From an uncultured Bacteroidota bacterium (lineage in GTDB: Bacteria; Bacteroidota; Bacteroidia; Flavobacteriales; Flavobacteriaceae): DNA of 64,000 nucleotides. This document shows positions 21,864 through 31,185 of this stretch, piece by piece. The stretch spans positions 1 through 64,000 of the forward strand of contig CACHZY010000007.1 in NCBI GenBank assembly GCA_902584445.1, in the 5' to 3' direction. The first letter of the stretch is position 1; the number at the start of each line of letters is the position of its first letter. The notes under the pieces were generated by a model. It searched no databases, was not told the origin of the DNA, and saw only the letters and a list, made by a program, of their open reading frames with translations. The position numbers and the translations under genes are program-made.

Positions 21864-22871
21864 ATGTACTTGTATCTATTTCTGTTTCTAATTAATAAGT
21901 TTAATCTTATTTTTCAAACATTTATTAATCCGATTGATACTAAAGTGACCCAAACCTATAAAGAAATTTTTTTGGGTGATCCAACTATTTTGATGGAAAA
22001 TAATAAGTATTATTTATATGGATCTTCAGCCGGGGGAATCGACAGTACTGCAAATGGTTTTTCAGTATACGAATCTTCAAATCTTAAGGATTGGGAACCA
22101 AAGGGGTATGCATTAAAAAAAGGAGATGCATACGGAGAAAGTGGGTTTTGGGCCCCACAGGTTTTCAAAAAAGACAATCTATTTTACATGGTTTATGTGG
22201 CGAATGAAAATATTGCTTTAGCTAAATCTAATAGTCCTTTGGGACCGTTTAAAAGTAAATTAAAAAATTATTTCCTCTCAGATACAAAGCTTATTGATCC
22301 ATTCATTTTTTATGATAATAACACATGGTACCTATTCCATGTAAGGAGGCTTAAAGAAGGAAATGAAATTTATGTCATTGAACTTAATGAAGATCTAAGC
22401 GAATTTAAAAGACAAACTTTAACAAAATGTTTTTCAGCTGATGAGCTTTGGGAAGACAGCGATGGTGTTGATTCAAAAAGTGTTCAGGGTCCAAGTGTTT
22501 TTAAGTTTAATAATGTTTATTATCTTTTTTACTCTGCTAATAATTTTAGAAGTCCAAATTATGCTGTAGGGTTAGCAACCAGTTCTAGTCCATTAGGCCC
22601 TTGGAAAAAATCTAATAAAAACCCCCTAATTGATCAAAAAGCCATAGATCAAAATGGACCAGGTCACGGAGATCTTTTTTTTGATCTTAACGACAAAAAA
22701 CTAAAGTATGTTTTACATACCCACTATTCAAAAAATAAACTACGGCCTAGAAAAGTTGGAATCCTAGATTTATCAATTAACATTAATTTAAATACCCTAA
22801 AAGCTGAGGTTAAATCCTTCAGGTATTTAAAAAAAGACCCCCCACCACACCAGAACACAGGTGAGAGGTGA
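21864..22871 (+). CDS. GH43-like beta-propeller protein lacking the general acid
   Basis: This 335-residue protein has the five-bladed layout of glycoside hydrolase family 43. The catalytic base motif is GDPTIL (Asp39), and the pKa-modulating Asp lies in LIDPFIFYD (near residue 145). The family's general acid normally sits in an EGP motif. Here the matching site reads SVQGPSVFK with Gln (near residue 208, codon CAG). A hydrophobic N-terminus may be a signal peptide. The TTG at 21,861 is passed over for the ATG at 21,864. It could be an inactive, glycan-binding or retuned member. It is divergent from a secreted SGNH esterase. Confidence 0.75.
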   Translation: MYLYLFLFLINKFNLIFQTFINPIDTKVTQTYKEIFLGDPTILMENNKYYLYGSSAGGIDSTANGFSVYESSNLKDWEPKGYALKKGDAYGESGFWAPQVFKKDNLFYMVYVANENIALAKSNSPLGPFKSKLKNYFLSDTKLIDPFIFYDNNTWYLFHVRRLKEGNEIYVIELNEDLSEFKRQTLTKCFSADELWEDSDGVDSKSVQGPSVFKFNNVYYLFYSANNFRSPNYAVGLATSSSPLGPWKKSNKNPLIDQKAIDQNGPGHGDLFFDLNDKKLKYVLHTHYSKNKLRPRKVGILDLSININLNTLKAEVKSFRYLKKDPPPHQNTGER

Positions 22872-23072
22872 AGGGCCAGAATAAACAATTAATAATTAAC
22901 CTATTCTTTGTTATATACCGCTTTAAAACATAAATACCCTACCAAAATGAAAAATAATGGTCTTGCTGAATTGGAAAGAGATTAATTATGTAAGGGTTAT
23001 AGGTTCGCTTTTGAGAAATATTTTAGCTAGCCTATAGATAATTTTATAACGACTTAGATGATTTCAATAATC
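22872..23072. other. 201 bp gap with no recognised feature
   Basis: This gap lies between the convergent GH43-like and propeller lipoprotein genes. I found only a 12-codon ORF (22,947) without support and no clear terminator. Confidence 0.5.
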
Positions 23073-24539
23073 TTAGAAGGGAGCTATTTTTAAATATCCA
23101 AATACACTGTTGTCTACTGCTACTATAGCACCTCCATCAGAGGTTAGGTCAATCGCTTCTCCAGCCCAGTCACCACCATCCGGATAATATGTTTTATCCC
23201 ACTGAATGTCTCCATCTGCTGAGAATTTAATTAGATAAACATGCCACTGATCTGATTTATCTGAACCTTCACAAGTTTCCGAATATTCATATTCATCACC
23301 TGTCCCAGCTACAATTATACATCCTCCGTCAGGAGTAACTTTAAGATCCCAAACTTCATCATGAATATACAATGGATTAAATCCTCTAGGATTACCTCTT
23401 TTTTTCTCCCATAATTTATTTCCATCAATATCTATTTTCATAGTGTATGAATCCCAATTTTGCACACCTGATAGAGTGTGTCCAGATAAATAAATTGAAT
23501 TGTCGTTACTAATATCCATTGCAAAACAATGATCCATATTATCTCCACCATATGTTTTAACCCAAACTTGATCTCCACTTAAGTTGGTCTTCATCAAAGC
23601 ATAGTCTTCCGCTCCAGGGGTCAATCCTGATATAATTAAATTGTCATTAATTCGATAAACTCTGTACCCATGAGACATTTTTGTATCAAGATTTTTTCCA
23701 GAAGTTTTATTTCCCTCAGAATCAATAAAAGTAATATATCCTGTACCCTCAGTATAAAAGGTATTATTTTCATCAACGGCATTAATATATCCAACAGCCA
23801 CTAACCCATCAGGAATCTCAACAATATGCTCAATTGCATCATTTCCACCATTATCATAAGTCTTTAACCATTTTTGATCTCCATTGGACTTTTCTAGTTT
23901 TATGACTGTAGAATTTTTATTTAGAGCACCAGTTACTATATATCCATCACTTACCTCAATTACAGAATTTCCAAGATTATGTCCTGGATCACCAAACTCT
24001 TTCTTCCAAATTAAATCACCTTGGGAATTTGTTTTCGCCACTAATATTTTAGCAGTATTGTTATCTAAAAAACCTGTTTCACCGACTTGAATATATCCAT
24101 TATCATTTGTTGTAAAAATAAAATGAGCATGGGCCTCTTCCTGAGATCCTTCTACAGATTTAATCCACTCAAAATCTGGTCCTTTTCCAATAAAATTACT
24201 GCATTTAGAAGGTGAAGAAGAACCCCCTTTACCTAATCCTTCCTCTTGCTCAGAATTTTCTGATTGATTAGCTTGTGATTCATTATTACTTTCTGAATTT
24301 TCTGATTGATTTCCTTGTGAATCATTAGCTCCTGAATTTTCAGTCTGGTTACCCTCGGATTGATTAGTTGCTGTTTCACTTGCATCAGATTGATTATTTT
24401 CCTCACTAGATGAAGTTTCATTAGAAGAGGAGTCTTGTGATGAAAGATTCTCTGATAAAATTGAGGAGTCATCACTTTCAGAGCCTGAGCAGGAAATAAC
24501 AATTAATAAAACTGTAAATACTGAAAAAAAATATTTCAT
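23073..24539 (-). CDS. Lipoprotein with Ser/Asn/Gln-rich linker and beta-propeller repeats
   Basis: This is a 488-residue surface or periplasmic lipoprotein. The signal MKYFFSVFTVLLIVISC ends at a lipobox Cys17. Residues 25-105 are a low-complexity linker rich in Ser, Asn, Gln and Glu with repeated NQSENSE-like units. From about residue 130 there are repeats of the form GG-x-I-V-x-G followed by a K-x-D-x-x-G-x-x-x-W-x-K strand (for example IYLSGHTLSG and KIDIDGNKLWEKK), the delta-60 or PQQ-like beta-propeller pattern. No enzyme motif is evident. It is likely displayed on the cell surface, function unknown. Confidence 0.75.
   Translation of the reverse strand: MKYFFSVFTVLLIVISCSGSESDDSSILSENLSSQDSSSNETSSSEENNQSDASETATNQSEGNQTENSGANDSQGNQSENSESNNESQANQSENSEQEEGLGKGGSSSPSKCSNFIGKGPDFEWIKSVEGSQEEAHAHFIFTTNDNGYIQVGETGFLDNNTAKILVAKTNSQGDLIWKKEFGDPGHNLGNSVIEVSDGYIVTGALNKNSTVIKLEKSNGDQKWLKTYDNGGNDAIEHIVEIPDGLVAVGYINAVDENNTFYTEGTGYITFIDSEGNKTSGKNLDTKMSHGYRVYRINDNLIISGLTPGAEDYALMKTNLSGDQVWVKTYGGDNMDHCFAMDISNDNSIYLSGHTLSGVQNWDSYTMKIDIDGNKLWEKKRGNPRGFNPLYIHDEVWDLKVTPDGGCIIVAGTGDEYEYSETCEGSDKSDQWHVYLIKFSADGDIQWDKTYYPDGGDWAGEAIDLTSDGGAIVAVDNSVFGYLKIAPF
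24235..24450 (-). repeat. Imperfect tandem repeats coding for a NQSENSE-type linker
   Basis: The DNA here repeats short units such as TCAGAATTTTCTGATTGATT at 24,256-24,275 and again, with one change, near 24,292-24,311. In protein these give NQSENSE/NQSEGNQ units. The repeat is inside the lipoprotein gene and is likely prone to length change by slippage. Confidence 0.55.
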
Positions 24540-24611
24540 TTAAATGGATTTTATTTTGAATAACAAAACTAATGAAAGTGAGAATATCTACATTTTTTTT
24601 ACCTTAGAAAA

Positions 24612-25289
24612 ATGAGAAATCTAAACACTTATGTAATTGTATCAATATTTTTTATTTGTGGTTGCTCAAACTCTAACAAACCGCTTCCAAAAATTTTAAT
24701 TATTGGAGATTCCATTTCTGGAGGGTATTTCCCATATGTTAAAGAAAACCTTGCTGGTAAGGCTGAACTATTTCAACCTATTATCTACGATGATAAAGGA
24801 CATATAAAATCTTGTTGTGGAGGAACCACCCAAGGAGTAAATGAAATTGACATATACCTTTCAGAAAAAAAATGGGATATTATTCATTTTAATTTTGGAT
24901 TGCATGATATTAAACATATTGATCCCATTACTGGAAAAAACAGTAAAAATTTAAGTCATCCTCATCAAGCTTCACCTGAACAGTATGAGAAAAATCTCAT
25001 TGAAATAGTTGAAAAATTAAAACGCACTGGTGCTAAACTTATTTTCGCTACCACCACTCCTTACCCTGATAAATTAGGAAAACAGATGCGATCACCTGGA
25101 ATGCCAAAAGTATATAATGAAGTCGCACTTAGAGTAATGGATAATAATGGTATAGAAATAAATGATTTATATGGATTGGTTTTACCAAGGATGGAAGAGT
25201 TACAAAGGCCAAATAATGTGCATTTTTTAGAAAAAGGTAGTGAAGTTTTAGCGGAGCATATCACAAAACTTTTAATACAAAAATTTTAA
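24612..25289 (+). CDS. SGNH/GDSL hydrolase lipoprotein
   Basis: This is a 225-residue predicted lipoprotein esterase. The signal ends in the lipobox FICGC at about Cys18. The catalytic core starts ILIIGDSISGGYFP, with the GDS nucleophile near residue 35. The oxyanion Asn lies in FNFGLHD and the catalytic His in NNVHFLEKGSEVLA near the C-terminus. The conserved LHD segment is typical of a subgroup often found with carbohydrate-active genes. It is the second SGNH enzyme in the block but is not closely similar to the one at 20,590. The substrate is unknown. Confidence 0.85.
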   Translation: MRNLNTYVIVSIFFICGCSNSNKPLPKILIIGDSISGGYFPYVKENLAGKAELFQPIIYDDKGHIKSCCGGTTQGVNEIDIYLSEKKWDIIHFNFGLHDIKHIDPITGKNSKNLSHPHQASPEQYEKNLIEIVEKLKRTGAKLIFATTTPYPDKLGKQMRSPGMPKVYNEVALRVMDNNGIEINDLYGLVLPRMEELQRPNNVHFLEKGSEVLAEHITKLLIQKF

Positions 25290-25330
25290 TTTTACTCGAT
25301 AAAGATGGTCATCTTTGCCAAAACTTTATT

Positions 25331-26176
25331 TTGAAAAGCCAAAAGGCCGTATTTTATATGGTGCTCAGCACCTTGTTTTTTGCTATAATGAGTACCATAG
25401 TCAAATACCTTTCCGACTTTGGATCTTTTCAACTGGTATTTTTTCGGTCCTTAGGTACCCTTATTTTCAGTACAAGTTTTCTTATTTACAGTAAAATCCC
25501 ATTTTGGGGAAATCAAAAAAAACTATTAATTTTTAGGGGTTTAACCGGGGCTAGTTCCATGGTATTATTCTTTATGGCGCTCCATTTTATGACATTAGGC
25601 TCTGCAGTTACATTACGTTATACTGCTCCCATTTTTGTTGCCCTCTTGTCGGTATTATTTTTGAGCGAAAAAATAAAATTCATTCAGTGGGTTTGTTTTG
25701 GTATCTCATTTTTTGGAGTAATTATGGTAAAAGGATTTGATGCCACAGTTGATTTTTTTGGATTGGGAATTATTCTGTTTTCATCACTTACCTCGGCTAT
25801 CACCTATATGCTTATCTCTAAAATAGGCACCAAAGATCACTATATGGTCATTATCAATTACTTTATGTTGTCTGCCACTTTAATTGGTGCATTAGGGAGT
25901 TTGTTTGAGTGGAAAAATCCTGAGGGCGAAGAATGGTTTTATTTTTTATTATTGGGGATAACAGGTTTTATCGCTCAAATTTTAATGACTAAGGCTTTTC
26001 AGATTGGTCCAGCATATAATATTGCCCCCTACAAGTTTGTTGAGGTAATATTCTCACTATCATTTGGAGTTTTAATCTTTATGGATATTTATACTTTCTA
26101 TAGCCTATTAGGTATGGGAATGATCATCTTAGGATTGTTACTCAATGGGGTTTTTAAAAAAAAGAACACTGTTTAA
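25331..26176 (+). CDS. EamA/DMT family transporter
   Basis: This is a 281-residue inner-membrane protein with about ten hydrophobic segments arranged as two EamA halves. It opens with FYMVLSTLFFAIMSTIVKYL and contains the TLRYTAPIFVALLSVLFLSE segment typical of this drug/metabolite transporter group. The start is probably TTG at 25,331; an ATG at 25,358 would remove nine residues. The cargo cannot be predicted. It stands alone between a lipoprotein esterase and an NTF2-like lipoprotein. Confidence 0.88.
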   Translation: MKSQKAVFYMVLSTLFFAIMSTIVKYLSDFGSFQLVFFRSLGTLIFSTSFLIYSKIPFWGNQKKLLIFRGLTGASSMVLFFMALHFMTLGSAVTLRYTAPIFVALLSVLFLSEKIKFIQWVCFGISFFGVIMVKGFDATVDFFGLGIILFSSLTSAITYMLISKIGTKDHYMVIINYFMLSATLIGALGSLFEWKNPEGEEWFYFLLLGITGFIAQILMTKAFQIGPAYNIAPYKFVEVIFSLSFGVLIFMDIYTFYSLLGMGMIILGLLLNGVFKKKNTV

Positions 26177-26280
26177 CAAGCAGATAAATAAGACTAAGGA
26201 GTTTTATCTAGCCTTTAACCTAAAAGTCTATTGTATTACGCTCAATATTTTTTTTTAAATTCACTGAAAAATTAATTATT

Positions 26281-26790
26281 ATGAAAAGATTAAAAATATT
26301 ATCATTAGCTCTAGTAGTAGGGTTGCTTTTTTCATGTCAGCCTGCAGTTCAATCTGAACCAGAAGTTGATTTAACGACTTACAATCTGAATCTTGCTACT
26401 GCTCAGAAATTTTTCGCCACATTCTCTTCTGAAGATCTTGAGGTTCAAAAACCACTGTTGTGTCCTGGAGTTACTCACTATGCACCATTTTTAGGTAGTG
26501 AACCTGCTAAAATGGATGCCATGCTTGCAAATAGCAAAGGATGGATGGATAATTTCGACGATATTTCTTATGGAGATTCAAAGTGGTTTCCTGGAACTGA
26601 CGAATCAGGAAAACCAAATGGATCTGTAATGACATCTGGAAGTTGGACTGCAACAAGTGTTGCAACAGGAAATGTTGTTACAGTAAGTGCATTTCATACA
26701 TTTGTTTTCAATGCTAAAAATCAAATCCACGAGGTAAGAGATTATTTCGATGCAACAGGAGTTATGGCTGCTGCAATGAAAGTTGATTAA
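26281..26790 (+). CDS. NTF2-like (SnoaL-type) lipoprotein
   Basis: This is a 169-residue predicted lipoprotein. The signal MKRLKILSLALVVGLLFSC gives a lipobox Cys19. The mature part resembles the cone-shaped NTF2/SnoaL fold: an N-terminal helix (ATAQKFFATFSSEDLE), then strands with GSWTATSV and FHTFVFNAKNQIHEVRDYFD, the usual final strand pair. No catalytic residues are assigned. A strong intrinsic terminator follows 30 bp downstream. Confidence 0.75.
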   Translation: MKRLKILSLALVVGLLFSCQPAVQSEPEVDLTTYNLNLATAQKFFATFSSEDLEVQKPLLCPGVTHYAPFLGSEPAKMDAMLANSKGWMDNFDDISYGDSKWFPGTDESGKPNGSVMTSGSWTATSVATGNVVTVSAFHTFVFNAKNQIHEVRDYFDATGVMAAAMKVD

Positions 26791-26820
26791 TTAAATAATT
26801 ATCTTTTAAATTCTAATACA

Positions 26821-26850
26821 AAAGCTCTCCCAAAAAGGAGGGCTTTTTTT
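26821..26850 (+). terminator. Rho-independent terminator
   Basis: A 10 bp stem with one G-U pair and loop CAAAAA is followed by seven T. It ends the NTF2-like lipoprotein transcript, just before the convergent end of the BspA-like gene. Confidence 0.88.
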
Positions 26851-26862
26851 ATTGGACTAGTA

Positions 26863-29800
26863 CTAATAGTTTATATACAGCCAGCCCCTCTCAATGAAGT
26901 TTATTTGAGCTATCTCAACTACATAATAATACGATCCTGAAGGTAAGTAATCAGATGTCCCCATGAAAGTTCCTGCCCAATCATTTTGATAACCAGTTTT
27001 CTCGAAAACAATTTGTCCGTTACGATTATAAACATATACTCGGGAGTTTGGATATTTCTCGATATTAATTATTTCCCATTTAGACTCCGGACCATAAACT
27101 GTTGGAGTTATTAAAGAGGAAACTTTAACCTGATCCTCTGGCAATGGACACCCAATACACATTGGGAAGTCAGGATCGCAATAATTCCCTACACCATCGT
27201 AATCTTCATCAGCTTGGTCAGGATTTGCAACATTTGGACAGTTATCATCAATATCAGGAACGCCGTCATTATCCGTATCTCGGGCTTTTACAATAAATGG
27301 AGAAGATATTGATGCTGACTCATAAAAAGTTGTGCCTTCAATCATTGCAGTTATATTACATGAACCAACTCCAACTATGATAATTGTTGTACCTGATACA
27401 ACTGCAACCTTAGGATTATCACTAACATAAGTTATGTTTCCAGGTCTTGATGTTGTAGGGGGAGTAATTTCAAAGTCATTGTCATATTCAAATTTTTCAG
27501 GTACATTGAAATTAGAGAGCTCAGTTATTCCCTGAATCACATTAATTATTCTATTTGCAGAGGTAGGATTATAAAATTCATTTCCACTTTGTGAGGCACC
27601 TATTATCACTTCACCCAAATCAGTTAGAGAAAGCTTATTATCAGTTAAATTACTCGAACCACTATCACTTTTAGAAATATTTACAGCAAGATTTGAATCT
27701 GAGGAGGCGTTGATGGTTAATTCTAAATTATCGCTGTACCTAACCTCTAATGGAGGCTCAGGACTAAAACTTATATTTTGGTTTAATTTAACTATATCAA
27801 GATAGGAATTGTGTGTTGCAGGTAGATAATTTGGATGATCATTTTCAACAGTAAAATAAGTGATTGATACAATCCCTGTTTGACTATTTGTAACTAAGCT
27901 ATAATTTCCTAAACTTCCTGAAATTGTTGCTGCAGAGCCTTCAGCTACCTCAATGTATACAGGAGCACCTGATGTCGAGGTTGCAGATATTGGAATTGAT
28001 GTAAAATCCTTTAATGGCTTTTCAATCGGTAAATCGGACGGTATTATTACCTGACTAGATTTGCGAACAGTCAAATAAACTGAAACTCTTTTAAACTCAT
28101 ATTTATCTGATTCTTCAAAATCAGCATAAAGGGCAATCCTTCCATGGTGATTTAAATCAACTATTCTTCCGTCAACACTTGCAACACTTCTATTTGAAGA
28201 TCTATATTTGATTACTCCATCAAAGTCAGCATTATATGTAGGCACTATTAATTCGAACTGCCCAATGGTAATCACCTTGGTGAGAATAGAATCATACCAA
28301 GAAACATCAAGTGATCCTTTATTGATGGTTAGTGTAGCAGATGCAGATCCTGCAAGGTATAGGTTTGACTCCGCAAGATTAACTGTTATAATTGAACTCC
28401 CTCCCTTAATTATCGAAACATTATCATTGCTGATACTTGCTATGGAGGTATCAACAATGGAATAGGAAAATACGGCTCCATCATAAGATTGAGCATCAAG
28501 AGAAAAATCTTGGTCACCAAAACTTTTGGTTACATCATCAAATACAATTTGAGGAATTCCTTTATTAATCTTTAATGTAGTCTGAGCGGTAATTCCATTA
28601 TAATTTTCCGAGGGAGCTATACTGACTGAGACTGTAGTTTCACCAACACCCTCTGTTTTTAAATTTGTACCATCTGAGGTAGAGGCTATATTAGTGTCAG
28701 AGATAGTGAATGTTTTCGTCCCATTACTGTTGGAGTTAACAATTGGAGTAAAATCAGCGTCTCCATAATTTTTTGTTATTTCTGGGAAATCAACTGTTGG
28801 GGTTCCTTTATTAATGGTCAGATTTATAACCTTTGAAATAGGATTGTAATAATCATCGGGAATATGAGAAACGGTAATACTTGTGCTGCCTGCTTTTAGT
28901 ACATTTAAAATATTACCAGTTATACTAGCTTTAGTGCCATCTGCAATTGTATATGTAAAATTGGAGGTAGTATTGCTATATGATGCGCTTAGGGTATGTT
29001 CAAGGTCATCTCCAAAAGTTAATTCAACATCATCCGCATCAATATTAATATCTTTTTTATTGATTGTTAATGTCATATTTCCACTACCTGAAATACAGGA
29101 GCTATTTTGACTGGCTGTAACAATAGTAGTTCCGGGTTTTTTAATGGTAATTTCACCGCTAGACCCATCAATTGTTGCAATACTTGTATCAGCAATTGAG
29201 TAGGTTATTGGAATTCCTAATTGATTAGATGTAGCAGTTACTGTAAAAACTGGATCTCCAAAAGTTCTAGTTTCATTGTCAAAGGAAATTATTGGCGTAT
29301 TCCCAGAACATGCTGCTCCCCAGTTAGGTTGATCTGCAACATTTAATCCAAAATTTCCGGGTTCAGACCCAATAAAAGGAACACACCATCCAGTAATATC
29401 TTGATTGAAATTCCAAGCATTATGAAACATCCATGTCATATTAGTCGCACTAGAAGTATCCCAGCAACTTAAAGGTGCACCTCCGTTATTAAACGGTCTA
29501 GTCTGATCAAACATATTATTAAAATGTTGTACGTTGGACACATCCCAATTAGATAAATCTTGATCAAATGTTTTGTGACCTTTAAACATCGCTGCCATAT
29601 TCGCAACATTACTAACATCCCAGGCACTTAAATCTTGATTGAAAGCACCAAGTCCATCTGTTCCACCAATTACTCCAAACATATAAGCCATGTTTGTAAC
29701 ATTACTAACATCCCAATTATTTAAAGGCTGATTAAAACGATGAATATAATCATCCTTAGAGAGAAACATCCCTAACATATTAGTGACATTTGAAGTATCC

Positions 29801-30258
29801 CAAGAACTAATGTCTTGATTAAAATTATATATCTGGTCTATATTAAAGCCGAACATACCCTGCATATTAGTCACACTTGAAGTGTCCCAATTTCCTATAT
29901 CCTGATTGAACGAAATTGCATTATAGAACGTCTCTTCCATCAATATTACATTTGAAGTGTCCCAAGAACTAATGTCTTGATTAAAATTTCCATCATCTTT
30001 AAATAAATAGGAGGTTTTTGTAACAAGAGAAGTACATACTCTATCCCAATCGTCATCATTTATAGATTTTGCATAAAGCGAATTGGTATCATAAGCCGTA
30101 TAGGTAATCCCGTTTACAACACCTGTGTCCCCATTAACACAATTAGTACATTTTACGGTAACACCATTTGAGTCAAGGAAAAAATTACCTTGAGCGAAGC
30201 CAAGTGTACTTATTAAAAACAACAAACCGATATAAAATATATTTCTAATTTTCATCAT
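26863..30258 (-). CDS. BspA-like (DUF285) surface protein with Ig-like repeats and type IX secretion type B C-terminal domain
   Basis: This is a 1131-residue exported adhesin-like protein. A signal peptide ends near FAQG (residue 23). About residues 75-300 hold DUF285/BspA repeats of the form [16 protein letters not shown]-x-x-MF, around eight copies. Residues about 310-970 hold bacterial Ig-like repeats, each ending in a TLTINKG-type strand. A thrombospondin type-3 calcium-binding repeat with [15 protein letters not shown] starts near residue 993. The final 85 residues match the gliding-motility-associated type B sorting domain ([17 protein letters not shown]). It overlaps the upstream PorP/SprF gene by 14 bp, so the two are co-translated and likely partners. 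Confidence 0.92.
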   Translation of the reverse strand: MMKIRNIFYIGLLFLISTLGFAQGNFFLDSNGVTVKCTNCVNGDTGVVNGITYTAYDTNSLYAKSINDDDWDRVCTSLVTKTSYLFKDDGNFNQDISSWDTSNVILMEETFYNAISFNQDIGNWDTSSVTNMQGMFGFNIDQIYNFNQDISSWDTSNVTNMLGMFLSKDDYIHRFNQPLNNWDVSNVTNMAYMFGVIGGTDGLGAFNQDLSAWDVSNVANMAAMFKGHKTFDQDLSNWDVSNVQHFNNMFDQTRPFNNGGAPLSCWDTSSATNMTWMFHNAWNFNQDITGWCVPFIGSEPGNFGLNVADQPNWGAACSGNTPIISFDNETRTFGDPVFTVTATSNQLGIPITYSIADTSIATIDGSSGEITIKKPGTTIVTASQNSSCISGSGNMTLTINKKDINIDADDVELTFGDDLEHTLSASYSNTTSNFTYTIADGTKASITGNILNVLKAGSTSITVSHIPDDYYNPISKVINLTINKGTPTVDFPEITKNYGDADFTPIVNSNSNGTKTFTISDTNIASTSDGTNLKTEGVGETTVSVSIAPSENYNGITAQTTLKINKGIPQIVFDDVTKSFGDQDFSLDAQSYDGAVFSYSIVDTSIASISNDNVSIIKGGSSIITVNLAESNLYLAGSASATLTINKGSLDVSWYDSILTKVITIGQFELIVPTYNADFDGVIKYRSSNRSVASVDGRIVDLNHHGRIALYADFEESDKYEFKRVSVYLTVRKSSQVIIPSDLPIEKPLKDFTSIPISATSTSGAPVYIEVAEGSAATISGSLGNYSLVTNSQTGIVSITYFTVENDHPNYLPATHNSYLDIVKLNQNISFSPEPPLEVRYSDNLELTINASSDSNLAVNISKSDSGSSNLTDNKLSLTDLGEVIIGASQSGNEFYNPTSANRIINVIQGITELSNFNVPEKFEYDNDFEITPPTTSRPGNITYVSDNPKVAVVSGTTIIIVGVGSCNITAMIEGTTFYESASISSPFIVKARDTDNDGVPDIDDNCPNVANPDQADEDYDGVGNYCDPDFPMCIGCPLPEDQVKVSSLITPTVYGPESKWEIINIEKYPNSRVYVYNRNGQIVFEKTGYQNDWAGTFMGTSDYLPSGSYYYVVEIAQINFIERGWLYINY

Positions 30259-31171
30259 TTATTGTTTTTTGGTTTGTACTACCGGAATTTGAAATAATCT
30301 TTTCTTTCAAATCAATCCTTATCATGAACTCATGAGTTGAGCTGTCAATTGAAATGTCATCACTTCCCGACGGGAATTCATATCCATAGCCAAGATGAAG
30401 ACCCTTGTTTGTCTTAATCTTAAAAAATCCACCAAGTGTATTGTTATTAGTGAAAATTCCACCAAGACTTAGTCTATCATTATAGTCTACCTCAACGATT
30501 CCGTTTAAAAGATCAGGTCCCACTCTAAAAGACCTGTAAGAGATTGTTGGTTTTATATCAATTTTATCAGACAGGTTTAAGCTATATCCACCACTTAAAT
30601 GTAGTTGAGTGAAGTCTCTATTTGTCATTGCCCACTCTTCATTATATCCTAATTTATTTATTAGCCCTGGGATTGCTCCACCAATAAAAAATTTATCTGA
30701 AACATATGTAAATCCTATCCCTAAAATGGGAGAGAAATAATTTTCAAGCGTGGCTAAAGATGTGTTGGCATAGGTGTATGATCTAGATATTTTATTTGCA
30801 TTTATATTATTTAAAAGTGCACCTGCTTTAAGACCTAAGTAAATACTGCTATTATCTGTTACTTGAAGCTTATAACTATAATCAATGGTTGCAAATGTTT
30901 TGTTCTCTACATATACCCTATCATTTTGAACGGTGAAACCTAAGGTTGCATTTTTTTTCTGCGGAAGATGTAATATCAAAAAATTTGTAATAGGTGCATC
31001 TTCAACTCCAACCCATTGCATCCTGGAGTTAAGATTAACTGCTGGTCCTTCTATACCAGTGTAAGCAGGATTAAATACACTGAAATTATACCTATTGAAT
31101 ATTACACTTGACTCTTGTGAGAGCAACGGGTAAGCCAAAGAAATTAATATTATAAAAAATATTCTCCTCAA
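30245..31171 (-). CDS. PorP/SprF family type IX secretion membrane protein
   Basis: This is a 308-residue outer-membrane beta-barrel of the PorP/SprF family, partners of type B sorting-domain cargo. The signal peptide ends near LLSQES. The family opening [18 protein letters not shown] is followed by barrel strands such as [10 protein letters not shown] near the C-terminus. The stop overlaps the start of the BspA-like cargo by 14 bp. The lipoprotein gene lies 14 bp upstream. Known family members bind and help secrete or attach the adjacent cargo; that role here is inferred from context. Confidence 0.92.
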   Translation of the reverse strand: MRRIFFIILISLAYPLLSQESSVIFNRYNFSVFNPAYTGIEGPAVNLNSRMQWVGVEDAPITNFLILHLPQKKNATLGFTVQNDRVYVENKTFATIDYSYKLQVTDNSSIYLGLKAGALLNNINANKISRSYTYANTSLATLENYFSPILGIGFTYVSDKFFIGGAIPGLINKLGYNEEWAMTNRDFTQLHLSGGYSLNLSDKIDIKPTISYRSFRVGPDLLNGIVEVDYNDRLSLGGIFTNNNTLGGFFKIKTNKGLHLGYGYEFPSGSDDISIDSSTHEFMIRIDLKEKIISNSGSTNQKTINDEN

Positions 31172-31185
31172 GATTCGTCTTTATA

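Noticed and set aside
22947-22985. 12-codon ORF in the 22.9 kb gap
   Set aside because: Too short and without terminator or downstream gene to be a leader peptide.
29400-30020. Regular repeats as a CRISPR array
   Set aside because: The repeats are in-frame DUF285 protein repeats with variable spacing and no conserved direct repeat.
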